NCBI GenBank assembly: GCA_963825305.1
Contig: CAWGTA010000017.1
Span: 62,001 to 126,000, forward strand
Reading direction: 5' to 3'
Length of the DNA: 64,000 bases
DNA from: PSRJ01 sp963825305
GTDB lineage: Bacteria > Acidobacteriota > Terriglobia > Bryobacterales > Bryobacteraceae
Positions 35,058 through 44,631 of this stretch are shown piece by piece (the stretch's first letter is position 1; every line of letters starts with the position of its first letter). A program made the translations under genes and the position numbers. The notes below the pieces were generated by a model. The model was not told the DNA's origin. It searched no databases and was given only the letters and a program-made list of their open reading frames with translations.

Positions 35058-35876
35058 TTACCGATCCATCTCAATAGGTTGGTTCGTGTTGAAGTATCGC
35101 TTATAAGCTGCGATCCAGTTTCCGGAGATGTCCCGTTGCGCGGTTACGAGATCGAGCTTTCCCGCGCAAACGAGGTCGCGCAGCCTATCCTCCAACGCAT
35201 CCTTCACCTGGGCATTCCACACCGTGGCTGAGTAGGACTGAGGCCACAGGTTGTGAATGTCGTCGGCGCCTCCCAGGGCGGGCGTAATCAGGTAGTCCAC
35301 CTCGTATGCCCGCGCCTCCGCCCCCGTGATTCCGTACTCCTCGAATACCTTGCGCTGGAGGGGAATCGGCACCGGCCGATTCTTGGCTACCGTCGCAGCG
35401 CAAACGCCCTCTCGATCCAGGAGGATCGCAGCACCCGGAGTAATACTGGCTTTCGGAACAGAAATCGGCACCACTCGAGACAATTGTTCGGGTCCGTGGG
35501 GCACCGGCCGTCGGGTGAAGAAAATGGCGAGCGTCAACTGCTGCGCAAACAGCCCCAATCCGCACGACGGGCGCGTCTCCACGAGATGCCATCGAAACAT
35601 CGCCGCCACGGGTTCCGGCGAGCCAGCGACTAGCTCGGCTAACTGCGCCTGCAGCAGGAATCGAGGCCCTGCGGCCGGGGGTATTGACGCTTCGAAATTT
35701 CCTTCGTGAAAGCGTACAAACGCCGCGAGCGCGTCTGCGATTTCTTGCTTGCGTGCGCGGCATGCCCGACAATTGGCGAGGTGGGCTTCCACTTGCCTCT
35801 CGCGTTCCGGCGAATTTTCGTCGTCGGCGGCGAGGACTAATTCCTGATCCGATAGATGAGAGTCTTCCCACCGCAT
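35058..35876 (-). CDS. Zinc-finger anti-sigma factor with C-terminal HNH-like domain
   Basis: 272 residues. The N-terminal 60 residues form a zf-HC2 anti-sigma domain with HLANCRAC (His-x3-Cys-x2-Cys) at about 33-40, the zinc-binding site of ZAS anti-sigma factors. A weakly hydrophobic stretch near 105-120 (GLGLFAQQLTLAIFF) could be a membrane segment. The C-terminal 90 residues resemble an HNH-type nuclease-like domain (YEVDYLITPALGG, DIHNLWPQSY, VKDALEDRLRDLVC) in which the usual DH of the HNH motif reads DY, so catalysis is doubtful. It follows the ECF sigma gene by four bases and should control that sigma factor. Confidence 0.8.
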   Translation of the reverse strand: MRWEDSHLSDQELVLAADDENSPERERQVEAHLANCRACRARKQEIADALAAFVRFHEGNFEASIPPAAGPRFLLQAQLAELVAGSPEPVAAMFRWHLVETRPSCGLGLFAQQLTLAIFFTRRPVPHGPEQLSRVVPISVPKASITPGAAILLDREGVCAATVAKNRPVPIPLQRKVFEEYGITGAEARAYEVDYLITPALGGADDIHNLWPQSYSATVWNAQVKDALEDRLRDLVCAGKLDLVTAQRDISGNWIAAYKRYFNTNQPIEMDR

Positions 35877-35880
35877 AACT

Positions 35881-36534
35881 TTATCTTTCGATGGCGCGGG
35901 CTATCCGCACCAAGGAGCGCCCCAGCGAAAGCGAGACGGCGCCCAGGGATATGTCAAGAACTCCGGCTATCTCACGGTAGCGGAGCCCTTCCGCCCGCAA
36001 AGAAAGGCACCGGCGATCCTGTTCCGGCAGGACGCGTAGCACAGCCAGCAAACGCTGGTGCTTCTGATGGCGGGCCATTTGGTCCTCAGGGTTCGGAGAT
36101 GGATCCACGAACAGATCCATCCGATCGGCTCCCCTCGTACTGGCCAGCGTCTGCATTTGCCGGCGAGTGGTGGAGCGCCGTTTTAAGCCCAAATTATGAG
36201 CGACGCGGAATAGCCAGCCGCGCAGGTTGGTGCGAGGTTTGCCTCGCTGCAGGTGTTGAAACAGGCACAGAAACACCTCCTGAATGACTTCCTCGCCATC
36301 TTCTATCGGCAAGCCTAAGGCCAGCAGGTAACGAAGCAGCGGATCTCGAAACTGGTCGAATAGGCTAACCACCTCGTGCGCCAGGGACAACGGCTGCGCG
36401 CAACTATCCGCCTGTACCGTTTCGTTGAGGCTTACGAGGAAGTTTGATTCTGACGACACCGGCATAACACCGTGAATCCTTCGAGTGTAGCTCTCCTGCT
36501 GCCAAATATCCCAGTGAGCCGAAAATCCGCTCAT
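35881..36534 (-). CDS. ECF-type RNA polymerase sigma factor
   Basis: 217 residues. Region 2 covers about 55-125: LFDQFRDPLLRYLLALGL, EEVIQEVFLCLFQHLQ and LRGWLFRVAHNLGLKRR match the -10 recognition helix. Region 4 is at about 160-215 (LPEQDRRCLSLRAEGLRYREIAGVLDISLGAVSLSL), a helix-turn-helix for -35 contact. AGGAAGG precedes the start at 36534. It is paired with a zinc-finger anti-sigma gene four bases downstream and divergent from a TonB receptor, as in cell-surface signalling cassettes, although no FecR-type protein is present. Target promoters cannot be read. Confidence 0.92.
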   Translation of the reverse strand: MSGFSAHWDIWQQESYTRRIHGVMPVSSESNFLVSLNETVQADSCAQPLSLAHEVVSLFDQFRDPLLRYLLALGLPIEDGEEVIQEVFLCLFQHLQRGKPRTNLRGWLFRVAHNLGLKRRSTTRRQMQTLASTRGADRMDLFVDPSPNPEDQMARHQKHQRLLAVLRVLPEQDRRCLSLRAEGLRYREIAGVLDISLGAVSLSLGRSLVRIARAIER

Positions 36535-36649
36535 GGCCTTCCTGTCTAAAGATTCCTTTTGCCCCCGTTCTGTTCAGCTAAACTATGGTGTATCCCCGAA
36601 AAAAGGCTGAACAACCGGCTCCCCAGAGGAATATTCAGTTAGACACTTC

Positions 36650-39013
36650 ATGCCTTTACGTTCCCGCGCGACACGGCTCGCGCTCCGCCGTTCAAGCACA
36701 CGGATCCTTCGGTGCCTCGCCGTTCTTTTCTTCGCGGTTCCCCTCTTTGGCCAGGTGAACAGCGGCGAATTACTGATCACGGTCGCCGATTCCGACGGCC
36801 TTCCCGTGCCCGCCACCGTGGAACTGACCAGCGAAGTGAACCAATACCGGCGGAACTTCGACGCTGATGCCGAGGGGCATGTCAGCGCCAGGCGTTTGCC
36901 TTTCGGGTTGTACCGTGTCGCGGTGAGCCGCCCCGGCTTCGCGCCGGCTTCGGAGTTGGTCGAAATTCGCACCGCCAGCCCGCTGCAACTAAAAGTGGTC
37001 CTGGGAGTCGCGCCCGTCAAGACGGCGGTAACCGTCACCAATAGCGAGACGCTCATCGATCCGCATCGGACGGATACGGTGAACCGGATCGGAGGGGATG
37101 CGATTGACGACCGTTTGACGAGCCAGCCGGGACGTTCCTTGTCGGATCTGGTGGTCACCCAGCCGGGCTGGGTTTACGAAGCGAACGGGATAATGCACCC
37201 TCGCGAGTCAGAATACCAGGTGCAATATGTCGTGGACGGCGTCCCCTTGACCGACAACCGGTCGGCCGCCTATGCCGCGGATTTCGATGTGGATGACGTC
37301 CAGGAGTTGAGCGTGATGACCGCCGGTTATCCGGCGGAATACGGCAGAAAGTTGGGCGGCGTCATTGAAGTCGAAACGGCTCGTGACCCGAGACAGGGAT
37401 TTCACGGTAAAACAGTCGCTTCGGGCGGAAGTTTCGACACGGCCAGCGGCTACGTGGAGGGCCAGTACGGCTGGCAGGCCACCACACTTACACTCAGCAT
37501 GGCAGGCGCCACCACCGGCCGGTTCCTCGATCCCCCCGTTACGCAAAATTACACCAACCATGGGACCACCGGCGACTGGATGGGGCACTTCGAGCGCGAT
37601 CTGGGCGCGCACGACCGGGTCGGCGTGATCTTTCGCCGCGAGCAGTCGAAATTCCTGGTTCCGAACGAAATCGTGCAGCAAGAAGCCGGCCAACGGCAAG
37701 ATCGGAACGGCTACGAAACGGCGCTGCAGTTTTCCTATCAGCACGTGTTTTCGTCGAACGTGGTGGGCAACCTGAGCGCCATGACCCGCGACCTCACGGC
37801 TGGTTTCTGGTCGAATCCTCTCTCCACTCCCATGGTCGCCGGCCAGAGTCGCAGCTATCGCGAAGGCTACGCCAAGGGCGCCGTATCCGTGCATCATGGC
37901 GTTAACGAGTTCAAGTTCGGCGCGGAAGGTGATTTCGCTTCCCTTCGCGAAGCTCTGAATTATCAGATCACCGACCCCACGCAATTCGATCCGGACACGC
38001 CTCTTGTCTTCAACTTTCTGGGCCGGGCGCAGGATCGCGAACAGTCGTTTTTCGCGCAGGACCAGGTGCGGCTGAAGAATTGGACCTTCAGCGGAGGGAT
38101 CCGCTTCGACCGCTACAAACTGTTGGTGGACGAAACGGCCTGGAGCCCGCGGGCCGGAATCGCTTACCACTGGCCCGCCGCGGATATCGTATTCCGCGCT
38201 TCCTACGACAGGGTGTTTCAGACACCCGCATTTGAAAACCTGCTGGTCTCCAGTTCCGCCCAGGTCCTCAGCCTGAGCGATCAAGTCTTGCGGCTGCCGG
38301 TGCAGCCCTCGCGCGGCAATTTTTACGAAGCGGGATTCGCCAAGTCGTTCCTGGGGAAACTTCGCATCGATGGGAATCTCTATCACCGCGACTTCAGCAA
38401 CTATGCCGACGACGACCTGCTGCTCAATACCGGTGTGAGCTTTCCGATCTCGTTTTCGCGGGCCGTGATCTATGGAGCCGAGGTGAAGCTCGAAGTTCCA
38501 CGCTGGGGTCCGTTCTCGGGCTACATCAGCTATTCGAATTCGCGCGGCGATGGGTACCTTCCGCTCACCGGCGGGCTCTTCCTGGGCGACGACGCAGCCC
38601 GGGCGATCAGCGTCACCACCGGCGTGTTCCCGGTTTCCCAAGACCAGCGCAGCACGGTCCGCGCGCGTTTCCGCTATCAGGTGACACCGCGAATCTGGGC
38701 GGCTTTCGGAGGCACCTATGACAGCGGCCTGCCCGTCCAGTTTACGGGGACTTTCGAACAGGCGGCCGCCGAGTACGGCCAGAGCATTCTTAACCGGGTG
38801 AATTTTTCGGACGGCCGGACGCGGCCCGGCTTCACCTTGAACGCGTCGGCCGGCATCACCGTCATTCAGAACGACCGCGCGAAGGTTCTGTTCCAGGTGG
38901 ACGTCCGAAACCTGACGAATCAATTGAATGTCATCGACTTTGCCGGTCTCTTTTCGGGCACCGCGCTGGCGGCGCCCCGCAGCGCCAGTGCCCGCCTTCA
39001 AGTGAGTTTTTGA
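36650..39013 (+). CDS. TonB-dependent receptor with carboxypeptidase regulatory domain
   Basis: 787-residue outer-membrane receptor with an unusually basic leader (MPLRSRATRLALRRSS) before the hydrophobic core and a cut near LFGQ. An Ig-like regulatory domain spans about 40-120 (DSDGLPVPATVELTSEV), then a canonical plug: YQVQYVVDGVPLTDN and VMTAGYPAEYGRKLGGVIEVET. The 22-strand barrel ends SARLQVSF. Unlike the two Oar-like receptors here, it has the length and plug of ordinary siderophore/vitamin receptors. It is divergent from a sigma/anti-sigma pair across 115 bases, which may regulate it. The start at 36650 has no strong ribosome site. Confidence 0.88.
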   Translation: MPLRSRATRLALRRSSTRILRCLAVLFFAVPLFGQVNSGELLITVADSDGLPVPATVELTSEVNQYRRNFDADAEGHVSARRLPFGLYRVAVSRPGFAPASELVEIRTASPLQLKVVLGVAPVKTAVTVTNSETLIDPHRTDTVNRIGGDAIDDRLTSQPGRSLSDLVVTQPGWVYEANGIMHPRESEYQVQYVVDGVPLTDNRSAAYAADFDVDDVQELSVMTAGYPAEYGRKLGGVIEVETARDPRQGFHGKTVASGGSFDTASGYVEGQYGWQATTLTLSMAGATTGRFLDPPVTQNYTNHGTTGDWMGHFERDLGAHDRVGVIFRREQSKFLVPNEIVQQEAGQRQDRNGYETALQFSYQHVFSSNVVGNLSAMTRDLTAGFWSNPLSTPMVAGQSRSYREGYAKGAVSVHHGVNEFKFGAEGDFASLREALNYQITDPTQFDPDTPLVFNFLGRAQDREQSFFAQDQVRLKNWTFSGGIRFDRYKLLVDETAWSPRAGIAYHWPAADIVFRASYDRVFQTPAFENLLVSSSAQVLSLSDQVLRLPVQPSRGNFYEAGFAKSFLGKLRIDGNLYHRDFSNYADDDLLLNTGVSFPISFSRAVIYGAEVKLEVPRWGPFSGYISYSNSRGDGYLPLTGGLFLGDDAARAISVTTGVFPVSQDQRSTVRARFRYQVTPRIWAAFGGTYDSGLPVQFTGTFEQAAAEYGQSILNRVNFSDGRTRPGFTLNASAGITVIQNDRAKVLFQVDVRNLTNQLNVIDFAGLFSGTALAAPRSASARLQVSF

Positions 39014-39058
39014 CACCCTTCCGAAGGCCGGCCCGCAACCCCTGGTATCCTACCTCTG

Positions 39059-40195
39059 GTGTTCTGGTTCTGGCTCTTCGTCGGCCCGGCGCTGGTTCTG
39101 ACGGTTCTCTCGCTTCGGGGCGAGCGCAAGCGGGCGGCATACGTGCGCCGGCGGCTGGCCGCGACACGGGAAGCCCTTCCCCCAGCCACTGTCATCGTTC
39201 CAGTGAAAGGCTTCGACGAGGGTTTGCGCCAGAATCTGGCGGCGCTGGCCACACTCGATTATCCGGATTACGAGCTGCTCATCGTGGCCCACAGCGCCAG
39301 CGACATCCCTGCGGGAGTGCTGCCCCAGCGCGCGCGCGTCATTCTGGCCCATGGCCGCGATCCCCACACCGGCGAGAAGGTCCAAAACCTGGTGATCGCC
39401 ATTCACGCCGCGCGCCACCGGAGCAAGGTCTTCGCCTTCGCCGACTCCGACGGCCGCGTCACCAAACGCTGGCTGCGCGCGCTGGTGGCGCCGCTCGCCG
39501 AAGAGGGCGTCGGCGCATCCTCGGGTTTCCGCTGGTTCACACCCGACCGGGCAACGCCGTGGACGCTGCTTCGCGGCGTGTGGGACGCCGTATCCGCCGG
39601 TATCTTCGGCCCCGGAGATAATCGCTTCGCCTGGGGCGGCGCCATGGCCATCCGCCGCGAGGTCTTCTTCGATGTGGAGGTGCTCCGCTATTGGAAACGG
39701 ACCATCAGCGACGACTATGCGCTGAGCGCGGCCGTCCACACCGCCGGCCTGACCATCGCCTACGCGCCCGGCGCCCTGGTGCCTTGCCGCGAGCACATCT
39801 CCCCCCGCCGGTTGTTTTCCTGGATGCGCCGCCAGATGATGATCACGCGCGCGTACAACCTACAACAGTGGCGGCTGGCCCTGGCGGCGCATCTGTTCTA
39901 CTGCGCCGCGATGGCCGCCTCGGTAGTAGCCATCCGTTTCGGACACCGGATCGGATGGTTCACGCTGGCGGCCCAACTGGTTCCCGGAATGATCAAGGGC
40001 GCGCGCCGTGCCGGCCTGGCCGCGGCGGGCCTGCCGGAATACGACGCCTGGTTTCGCCGCTACGGCTGGGCTCATTGGGCGCTCGTGCCGATAGCCACGT
40101 GGATCTGGCTGATCGCGCTCGTTTCCTCCGCGTTCGGGTGTACCATCGAATGGCGCGGCCATCGTTACGATTTGAAAAATAACGTGGCGGTGTAG
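39059..40195 (+). CDS. Glycosyltransferase, ceramide glucosyltransferase-like (GT21)
   Basis: 378-residue membrane-associated family 2-type glycosyltransferase. One N-terminal membrane helix (FWFWLFVGPALVLTVLSL) and C-terminal hydrophobic segments flank a GT-A domain: ATVIVPVKGFDEGL, YPDYELLIV, then ADSDGRV and ISDDYALSAAV for the second and third aspartates, and FSWMRRQMM corresponding to the (Q/R)xxRW site. The pattern fits the ceramide glucosyltransferase/HpnI-like group, which glycosylate lipids. The start codon is GTG at 39059, 46 bases after the TonB receptor. Lipid acceptor unknown. Confidence 0.85.
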   Translation: MFWFWLFVGPALVLTVLSLRGERKRAAYVRRRLAATREALPPATVIVPVKGFDEGLRQNLAALATLDYPDYELLIVAHSASDIPAGVLPQRARVILAHGRDPHTGEKVQNLVIAIHAARHRSKVFAFADSDGRVTKRWLRALVAPLAEEGVGASSGFRWFTPDRATPWTLLRGVWDAVSAGIFGPGDNRFAWGGAMAIRREVFFDVEVLRYWKRTISDDYALSAAVHTAGLTIAYAPGALVPCREHISPRRLFSWMRRQMMITRAYNLQQWRLALAAHLFYCAAMAASVVAIRFGHRIGWFTLAAQLVPGMIKGARRAGLAAAGLPEYDAWFRRYGWAHWALVPIATWIWLIALVSSAFGCTIEWRGHRYDLKNNVAV

Positions 40196-40199
40196 CGAG

Positions 40200-40205
40200 T
40201 ATAAT
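40200..40205 (+). promoter_or_regulatory. Consensus -10 element TATAAT
   Basis: Perfect TATAAT just after the stop of the glycosyltransferase and 28 bases before the GTG of the small lysine-rich ORF. No convincing -35 hexamer lies 16-18 bases upstream, so an activator or extended -10 would be needed. Likely promoter for the small ORF and possibly thiC. Confidence 0.5.
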
Positions 40206-40227
40206 TTCAACGTAAGGGAGGATTTCC

Positions 40228-40284
40228 GTGGCCAAGGATCGAAGCCCCAAAAAGGAAGTCAAGAAGCCCAAGAAGAAGAAGTAG
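40228..40284 (+). CDS. 18-residue lysine-rich peptide
   Basis: A very short ORF: GTG start, MAKDRSPKKEVKKPKKKK, TAG at 40282-40284. Half of the residues are lysine. GGGAGG lies 6 bases upstream and a TATAAT element 28 bases upstream, so expression signals are better than for most genes here. It is followed by a structured repeat region and thiC. I recall similar tiny Lys-rich annotations in related genomes but have not checked. It could be a nucleic-acid-binding peptide or a leader peptide. Confidence 0.55.
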   Translation: MAKDRSPKKEVKKPKKKK

Positions 40285-40291
40285 CAAAAAA

Positions 40292-40378
40292 AGCTTTCAG
40301 CATTCAGCATTCAGCCGTCAGCTTTCGGCCTTCAGCTTTTGCAGTTAGCTGATCGCTGATTGCTGACTGCTGAAAGCT
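40292..40378. repeat. TCAGC-rich palindromic tract upstream of thiC
   Basis: AGCTTTCAGCA at 40292-40302 is repeated inverted as TGCTGAAAGCT at 40368-40378, and the interior is made of degenerate CATTCAGC, CGTCAGC, CTTCAGC and GCTGA units. It would fold into a long irregular hairpin. It lies in the leader of thiC, where a TPP riboswitch might be expected, but shows none of its conserved core. Confidence 0.7.
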
Positions 40379-40394
40379 ACAAGAAGGAGCCAAC

Positions 40395-41789
<1,395 letters not shown>

Positions 41790-41797
41790 CGAGGGTG

Positions 41798-42061
41798 ATG
41801 ACGGAATCTGGCCTGGAGATCCTCAAAGCGAATATCGACAAATTGGTCCGGGTCCGTTGCCGAGATGGCGAGGTGTTCGTAGTGAAGGCCCTCTTCATAT
41901 CAGAGGAGGACCGAGACCTGATCTACGATCTGGTCTCGAGTAACAAAGGATCCCCGCATGAGACACTCGAAAAGCATCCAGCGTACTTAATCAGGTTCGA
42001 AGACATCGATGCCGTCGACGCCTGTGGGGGTGAACAGGTGCCCGAATCATTTCCGTCGTAA
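41798..42061 (+). CDS. Hypothetical protein
   Basis: 87-residue soluble protein: MTESGLEILKANIDKLVRVRC, GEVFVVKALFISEEDRDLIYDLV, HPAYLIRFEDIDAV. The strand-rich pattern beginning NIDKLVRVRCRDGE resembles an Sm-like or small beta-barrel fold, but no family is recognised. The start at 41798 lies 8 bases after the thiC stop with GAGGG close upstream; read-through of a longer frame into thiC is rejected. It may be co-transcribed with thiC without being functionally related. Confidence 0.6.
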   Translation: MTESGLEILKANIDKLVRVRCRDGEVFVVKALFISEEDRDLIYDLVSSNKGSPHETLEKHPAYLIRFEDIDAVDACGGEQVPESFPS

Positions 42062-42143
42062 CCGGTCATCAGATCACCGGCGAGCAGCACGAACTGCCTC
42101 AGCCACTGGAAGCCAGAGGCCATAACGACGTATCATCGAAGGT

Positions 42144-42419
42144 ATGGCGCAGCTCCACATGACGGAGGCCCAGGTGACGAAGGATTTCGCGGCGGTGCTG
42201 GAGAAGATCCAGCAAGGCGCAGAAATCATTGTCGAGAGAGACGCGCAGCCCGTCGCCGTGATCAAGCTCCCGCAGTTCCGGGGGCGGCCCATCGACGAAT
42301 GCATTGCGCTGGCCAAGGCCCGGGGCTCTCATGCCACGTTGGATGAAGACTTCGCCAAAGATCTGGAAGACATCATCAATAGCCATCGCGAACCGCTCAC
42401 CCCACCCGCATGGGATTGA
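42144..42419 (+). CDS. Phd/YefM family antitoxin
   Basis: 91-residue antitoxin. The N-terminal half is the DNA-binding Phd/YefM domain: AQLHMTEAQVTKDFAAVLEKIQQGAEIIVERDAQPVAVI. The C-terminal half (CIALAKARGSHATLDEDFAKDLEDII) would wrap and neutralise the toxin. GAAGGT directly precedes the ATG. The gene overlaps the start of a VapC remnant by ten bases, the arrangement of a classic operon. The antitoxin looks complete, and could still repress its promoter although the toxin is gutted. Confidence 0.9.
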   Translation: MAQLHMTEAQVTKDFAAVLEKIQQGAEIIVERDAQPVAVIKLPQFRGRPIDECIALAKARGSHATLDEDFAKDLEDIINSHREPLTPPAWD

Positions 42420-42580
42420 TTCTCGATTCCAGCGTAGCCATCGCCGGAGAACGTCGGGGGCTTCCTGTCGAAGATCTGCTCGCTTTTGTTCGCGGGATCG
42501 CAGGGCCCGGCTACTCAGTTGCCACTCAGAATCTTCGCCATTTCCGGATGATCCCCGGCGTCACCGTCGTGCAGATCTGA
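42410..42580 (+). pseudogene. VapC-type PIN toxin remnant with internal deletion
   Basis: A 56-residue in-frame remnant. It starts MGLILDSSVAIAGERRGLP, with the first catalytic Asp of PIN-domain ribonucleases at residue 6, and ends ATQNLRHFRMIPGVTVV, which is the normal C-terminus of VapC. About 70-80 central residues, including the other acidic active-site residues, are missing between LLAFVRGIAGP and GYSVATQN. The start overlaps the antitoxin stop, as in intact vapBC operons. It cannot be an active ribonuclease. Too short for routine gene callers; the assignment rests on both ends matching the family. Confidence 0.75.
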
Positions 42581-42583
42581 GAA

Positions 42584-43441
42584 TCACCGCCCACTCGCCT
42601 CCAACTCCGTCTTAATCAACCCGTCCAGGACCGGCCACTCCGTCCCGCCGATCTTGTGCCCGTTCACAAACAGACTGGGCGTCCCCCTGACGCCCAGCGC
42701 TTTGCCTTCCGCGATATTCGCCGCCACCTCGCCGTCGTACTGTTTGCTCTCCATACACGCGCCCAGCTTCGCGGTATCTAACCCGTTCTTCCCGGCCCAC
42801 TCCAGCACCTGCGCATTCAATATCCCCGGCGTAATCCCTTCCTGGATTTCGTACATCCAGTCGTAGAATTTCCAGAACGTCGGCGGGTTCTGGTGGAAGA
42901 TGCACCGCCCGGCATCCGACGCCGCACGCGCCCACGGATGGATCAGCTCCAGCGGATAATCCTTGAACACCACACGCACCTTGTCGGGGTAAAACTGCGG
43001 AATCATCTGCCGGATAATCGGCGATTCGGCCTTGCAGGAAGGGCACTCCAAATCGCCAAACTCGACGATCGTCACCGGCGCGTTGGCCGGCCCGAAGCTC
43101 GGCTGGTTTTCCGTATGCAGCAGGTCGAGGTTCGGTTGAAACGGGCTCTGGTTGATATGGAAGACGGTGATCGCCGCGGGGTCGCCTTGAATGATCGTCT
43201 GTCCATCCTTCGACACGTAGTAGAGTTCATCCTTCGACTCGTCCTCGTGCGAAAGGTGCACCGCCACTTCCGAGAACCCCGGCAGCAGCTTGGACGGCCG
43301 GGGGTCGTCAATCTTCATATCCACAGGAACAGGAAAGACCTCAACGCGGCGCAGGTACTTTTCGAGCGTAGCCTTGTCGAAGGCATTTTTCGTCTGGGCG
43401 AAACCCAAACTGGAAAGGAGCAGAATCGCAGCGAGCCTCAT
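42584..43441 (-). CDS. DsbA-like thioredoxin-fold protein
   Basis: 285-residue periplasmic protein. Signal peptide MRLAAILLLSSLGFAQ, an N-terminal domain of about 90 residues (DsbC/G-like spacer with FSEVAVHLSHEDESKDELYYVS), then a DsbA-type thioredoxin domain with active site CPSC at 133-136 (VEFGDLECPSCKAESP) and the cis-Pro loop VRGTPSLFVNG. It resembles thiol-disulfide oxidoreductases that accompany or replace DsbA in Acidobacteriota. It ends four bases from the VapC remnant and is not in an operon; a family A repeat lies upstream. Confidence 0.87.
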   Translation of the reverse strand: MRLAAILLLSSLGFAQTKNAFDKATLEKYLRRVEVFPVPVDMKIDDPRPSKLLPGFSEVAVHLSHEDESKDELYYVSKDGQTIIQGDPAAITVFHINQSPFQPNLDLLHTENQPSFGPANAPVTIVEFGDLECPSCKAESPIIRQMIPQFYPDKVRVVFKDYPLELIHPWARAASDAGRCIFHQNPPTFWKFYDWMYEIQEGITPGILNAQVLEWAGKNGLDTAKLGACMESKQYDGEVAANIAEGKALGVRGTPSLFVNGHKIGGTEWPVLDGLIKTELEASGR

Positions 43442-43473
43442 GCATCTAATTTACCGGAAGTGGGAACAAAGGC

Positions 43474-43544
43474 AACCGCTCCTTAAAGTCGCGGCTCAGT
43501 AACAATGACGACCCCATACTGAGCCGTGACCGAAGGGAGCGGTT
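43474..43544. repeat. Family A palindromic repeat, copy 4
   Basis: Left arm 43474-43501 (AACCGCTCCTTAAAGTCGCGG...) and right arm 43517-43544 (TACTGAGCCGTGACCG...), loop 15 bases. It lies between the stop of the VWA gene and the start of the DsbA-like gene, both on the minus strand. Confidence 0.85.
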
Positions 43545-43558
43545 TGTTTTCGGTTGCT

Positions 43559-44629
43559 CTACTGCGGTGAGGCCGCCAGCCAGTATCCCGGCCGCGTCTG
43601 GATCTTCTTGATTTCCGGATGCCCCAAAACTTCCACCGTGATCTGGTGGAACCCGCCTTCTAATTTGTTGCTGGGGCTATAGCTGATCAGGTATTGGCTG
43701 TGCAGTTCCTCGCCGATTTTTTGGATCGCCTCTTCCAGCCCCCGCTGGCGGAAGAATGAGAACTCACTGCCGCCCGTTCCCTTAGTGAACAGCTCCACGG
43801 GGTTGTCCTTGAAAATCGCCTTCACGTCCTTCAGCAGCTCTACCATCATCGGAATGAAATCCGCGCTGCTGCCCCCAATTCCATACATCTGCTGGACGCT
43901 GGTGGGCGTGGCCGGGGTATTGGAAGGCAGGGGAATCGACGCGGGTTGGCGGTTGTCGGGCCGCGGCTGGATCGGCGGAGCGGACAGCGTGCTGAGCAGC
44001 CGGGAGATGTCCGCGGAGTAGAAGACAATGTTCGACAACTGCAAATCGATCAGCGCTTCGCGCGCACGCCCTTCGCTCGCCAGGTCGCGCGTTTCGCCAA
44101 TCAGCAACATGATCCGGCGGCGATTCACGGGCCGCTTGTCAAGCAATCGCGCGCCTTCCACCACGGCGTCGATCATCCGGTTGGAGTCGCTGCCCGGTTG
44201 AATCTTTTTGACGGCCTGGGTAATCAGGTCCGCGTTCGAAGTGAACCCTTGCAGCGTGCGTATGCGCGAATCGTAGGCGATCACCGCGGCTTCACCCTGG
44301 TCGCCGATCAACAGGGGACTGATCAGGTTTCCGATCCGCTGTACCTGCGGCAGAATTTTCTCCACATGGGAATTAGCCTGGATACAAATCACCAGCGAAA
44401 TGGGCTGATACGCGATATCCACCTGGATGTTCTGTTCTTTACTGTTGTCGAAGAGGTGGAACTGGTTAGGCTCGATGCCGTTTACGGAGCCGCCGCTGCG
44501 ATCGAATACCGTGACCGGAGCTACCACACGTTCCGTCGTCACCCGGAAGGGAGGCGGGATGTCCGAAGATTCCTGGCCCTGGGCTAGCAGGGCGGCGCCG
44601 ATCAGTGGAAGAAGCCAGGTTGTACGCAT
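43559..44629 (-). CDS. VWFA-related protein, acidobacterial type
   Basis: 356-residue secreted protein with a signal peptide ending LLAQG. It matches the pattern of VWFA-related acidobacterial proteins (TIGR03436 type): FRVTTERVVAPVTVFDRSGG, a VWA core, and C-terminal EELHSQYLISYSPSN. The metal-ion-dependent adhesion site DxSxS is absent: the expected position reads LVICIQANSH, so metal-mediated ligand binding is doubtful. A proline-rich insert lies at about 215-245. ATG at 44629 with CAGGAG 5 bases upstream is chosen over a GTG two codons earlier. Last gene of the moeA-moaC-mog unit. Confidence 0.85.
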   Translation of the reverse strand: MRTTWLLPLIGAALLAQGQESSDIPPPFRVTTERVVAPVTVFDRSGGSVNGIEPNQFHLFDNSKEQNIQVDIAYQPISLVICIQANSHVEKILPQVQRIGNLISPLLIGDQGEAAVIAYDSRIRTLQGFTSNADLITQAVKKIQPGSDSNRMIDAVVEGARLLDKRPVNRRRIMLLIGETRDLASEGRAREALIDLQLSNIVFYSADISRLLSTLSAPPIQPRPDNRQPASIPLPSNTPATPTSVQQMYGIGGSSADFIPMMVELLKDVKAIFKDNPVELFTKGTGGSEFSFFRQRGLEEAIQKIGEELHSQYLISYSPSNKLEGGFHQITVEVLGHPEIKKIQTRPGYWLAASPQ

Positions 44630-44631
44630 GA

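Noticed and set aside
37208..39016. Minus-strand frame of 602 codons opposite the TonB receptor
   Set aside because: Same shadow effect; the plus strand carries plug and barrel motifs.
40286..40394. TPP riboswitch upstream of thiC
   Set aside because: I looked for the conserved CUGAGA and ACCUGAUC-type cores; only TCAGC repeats are present.
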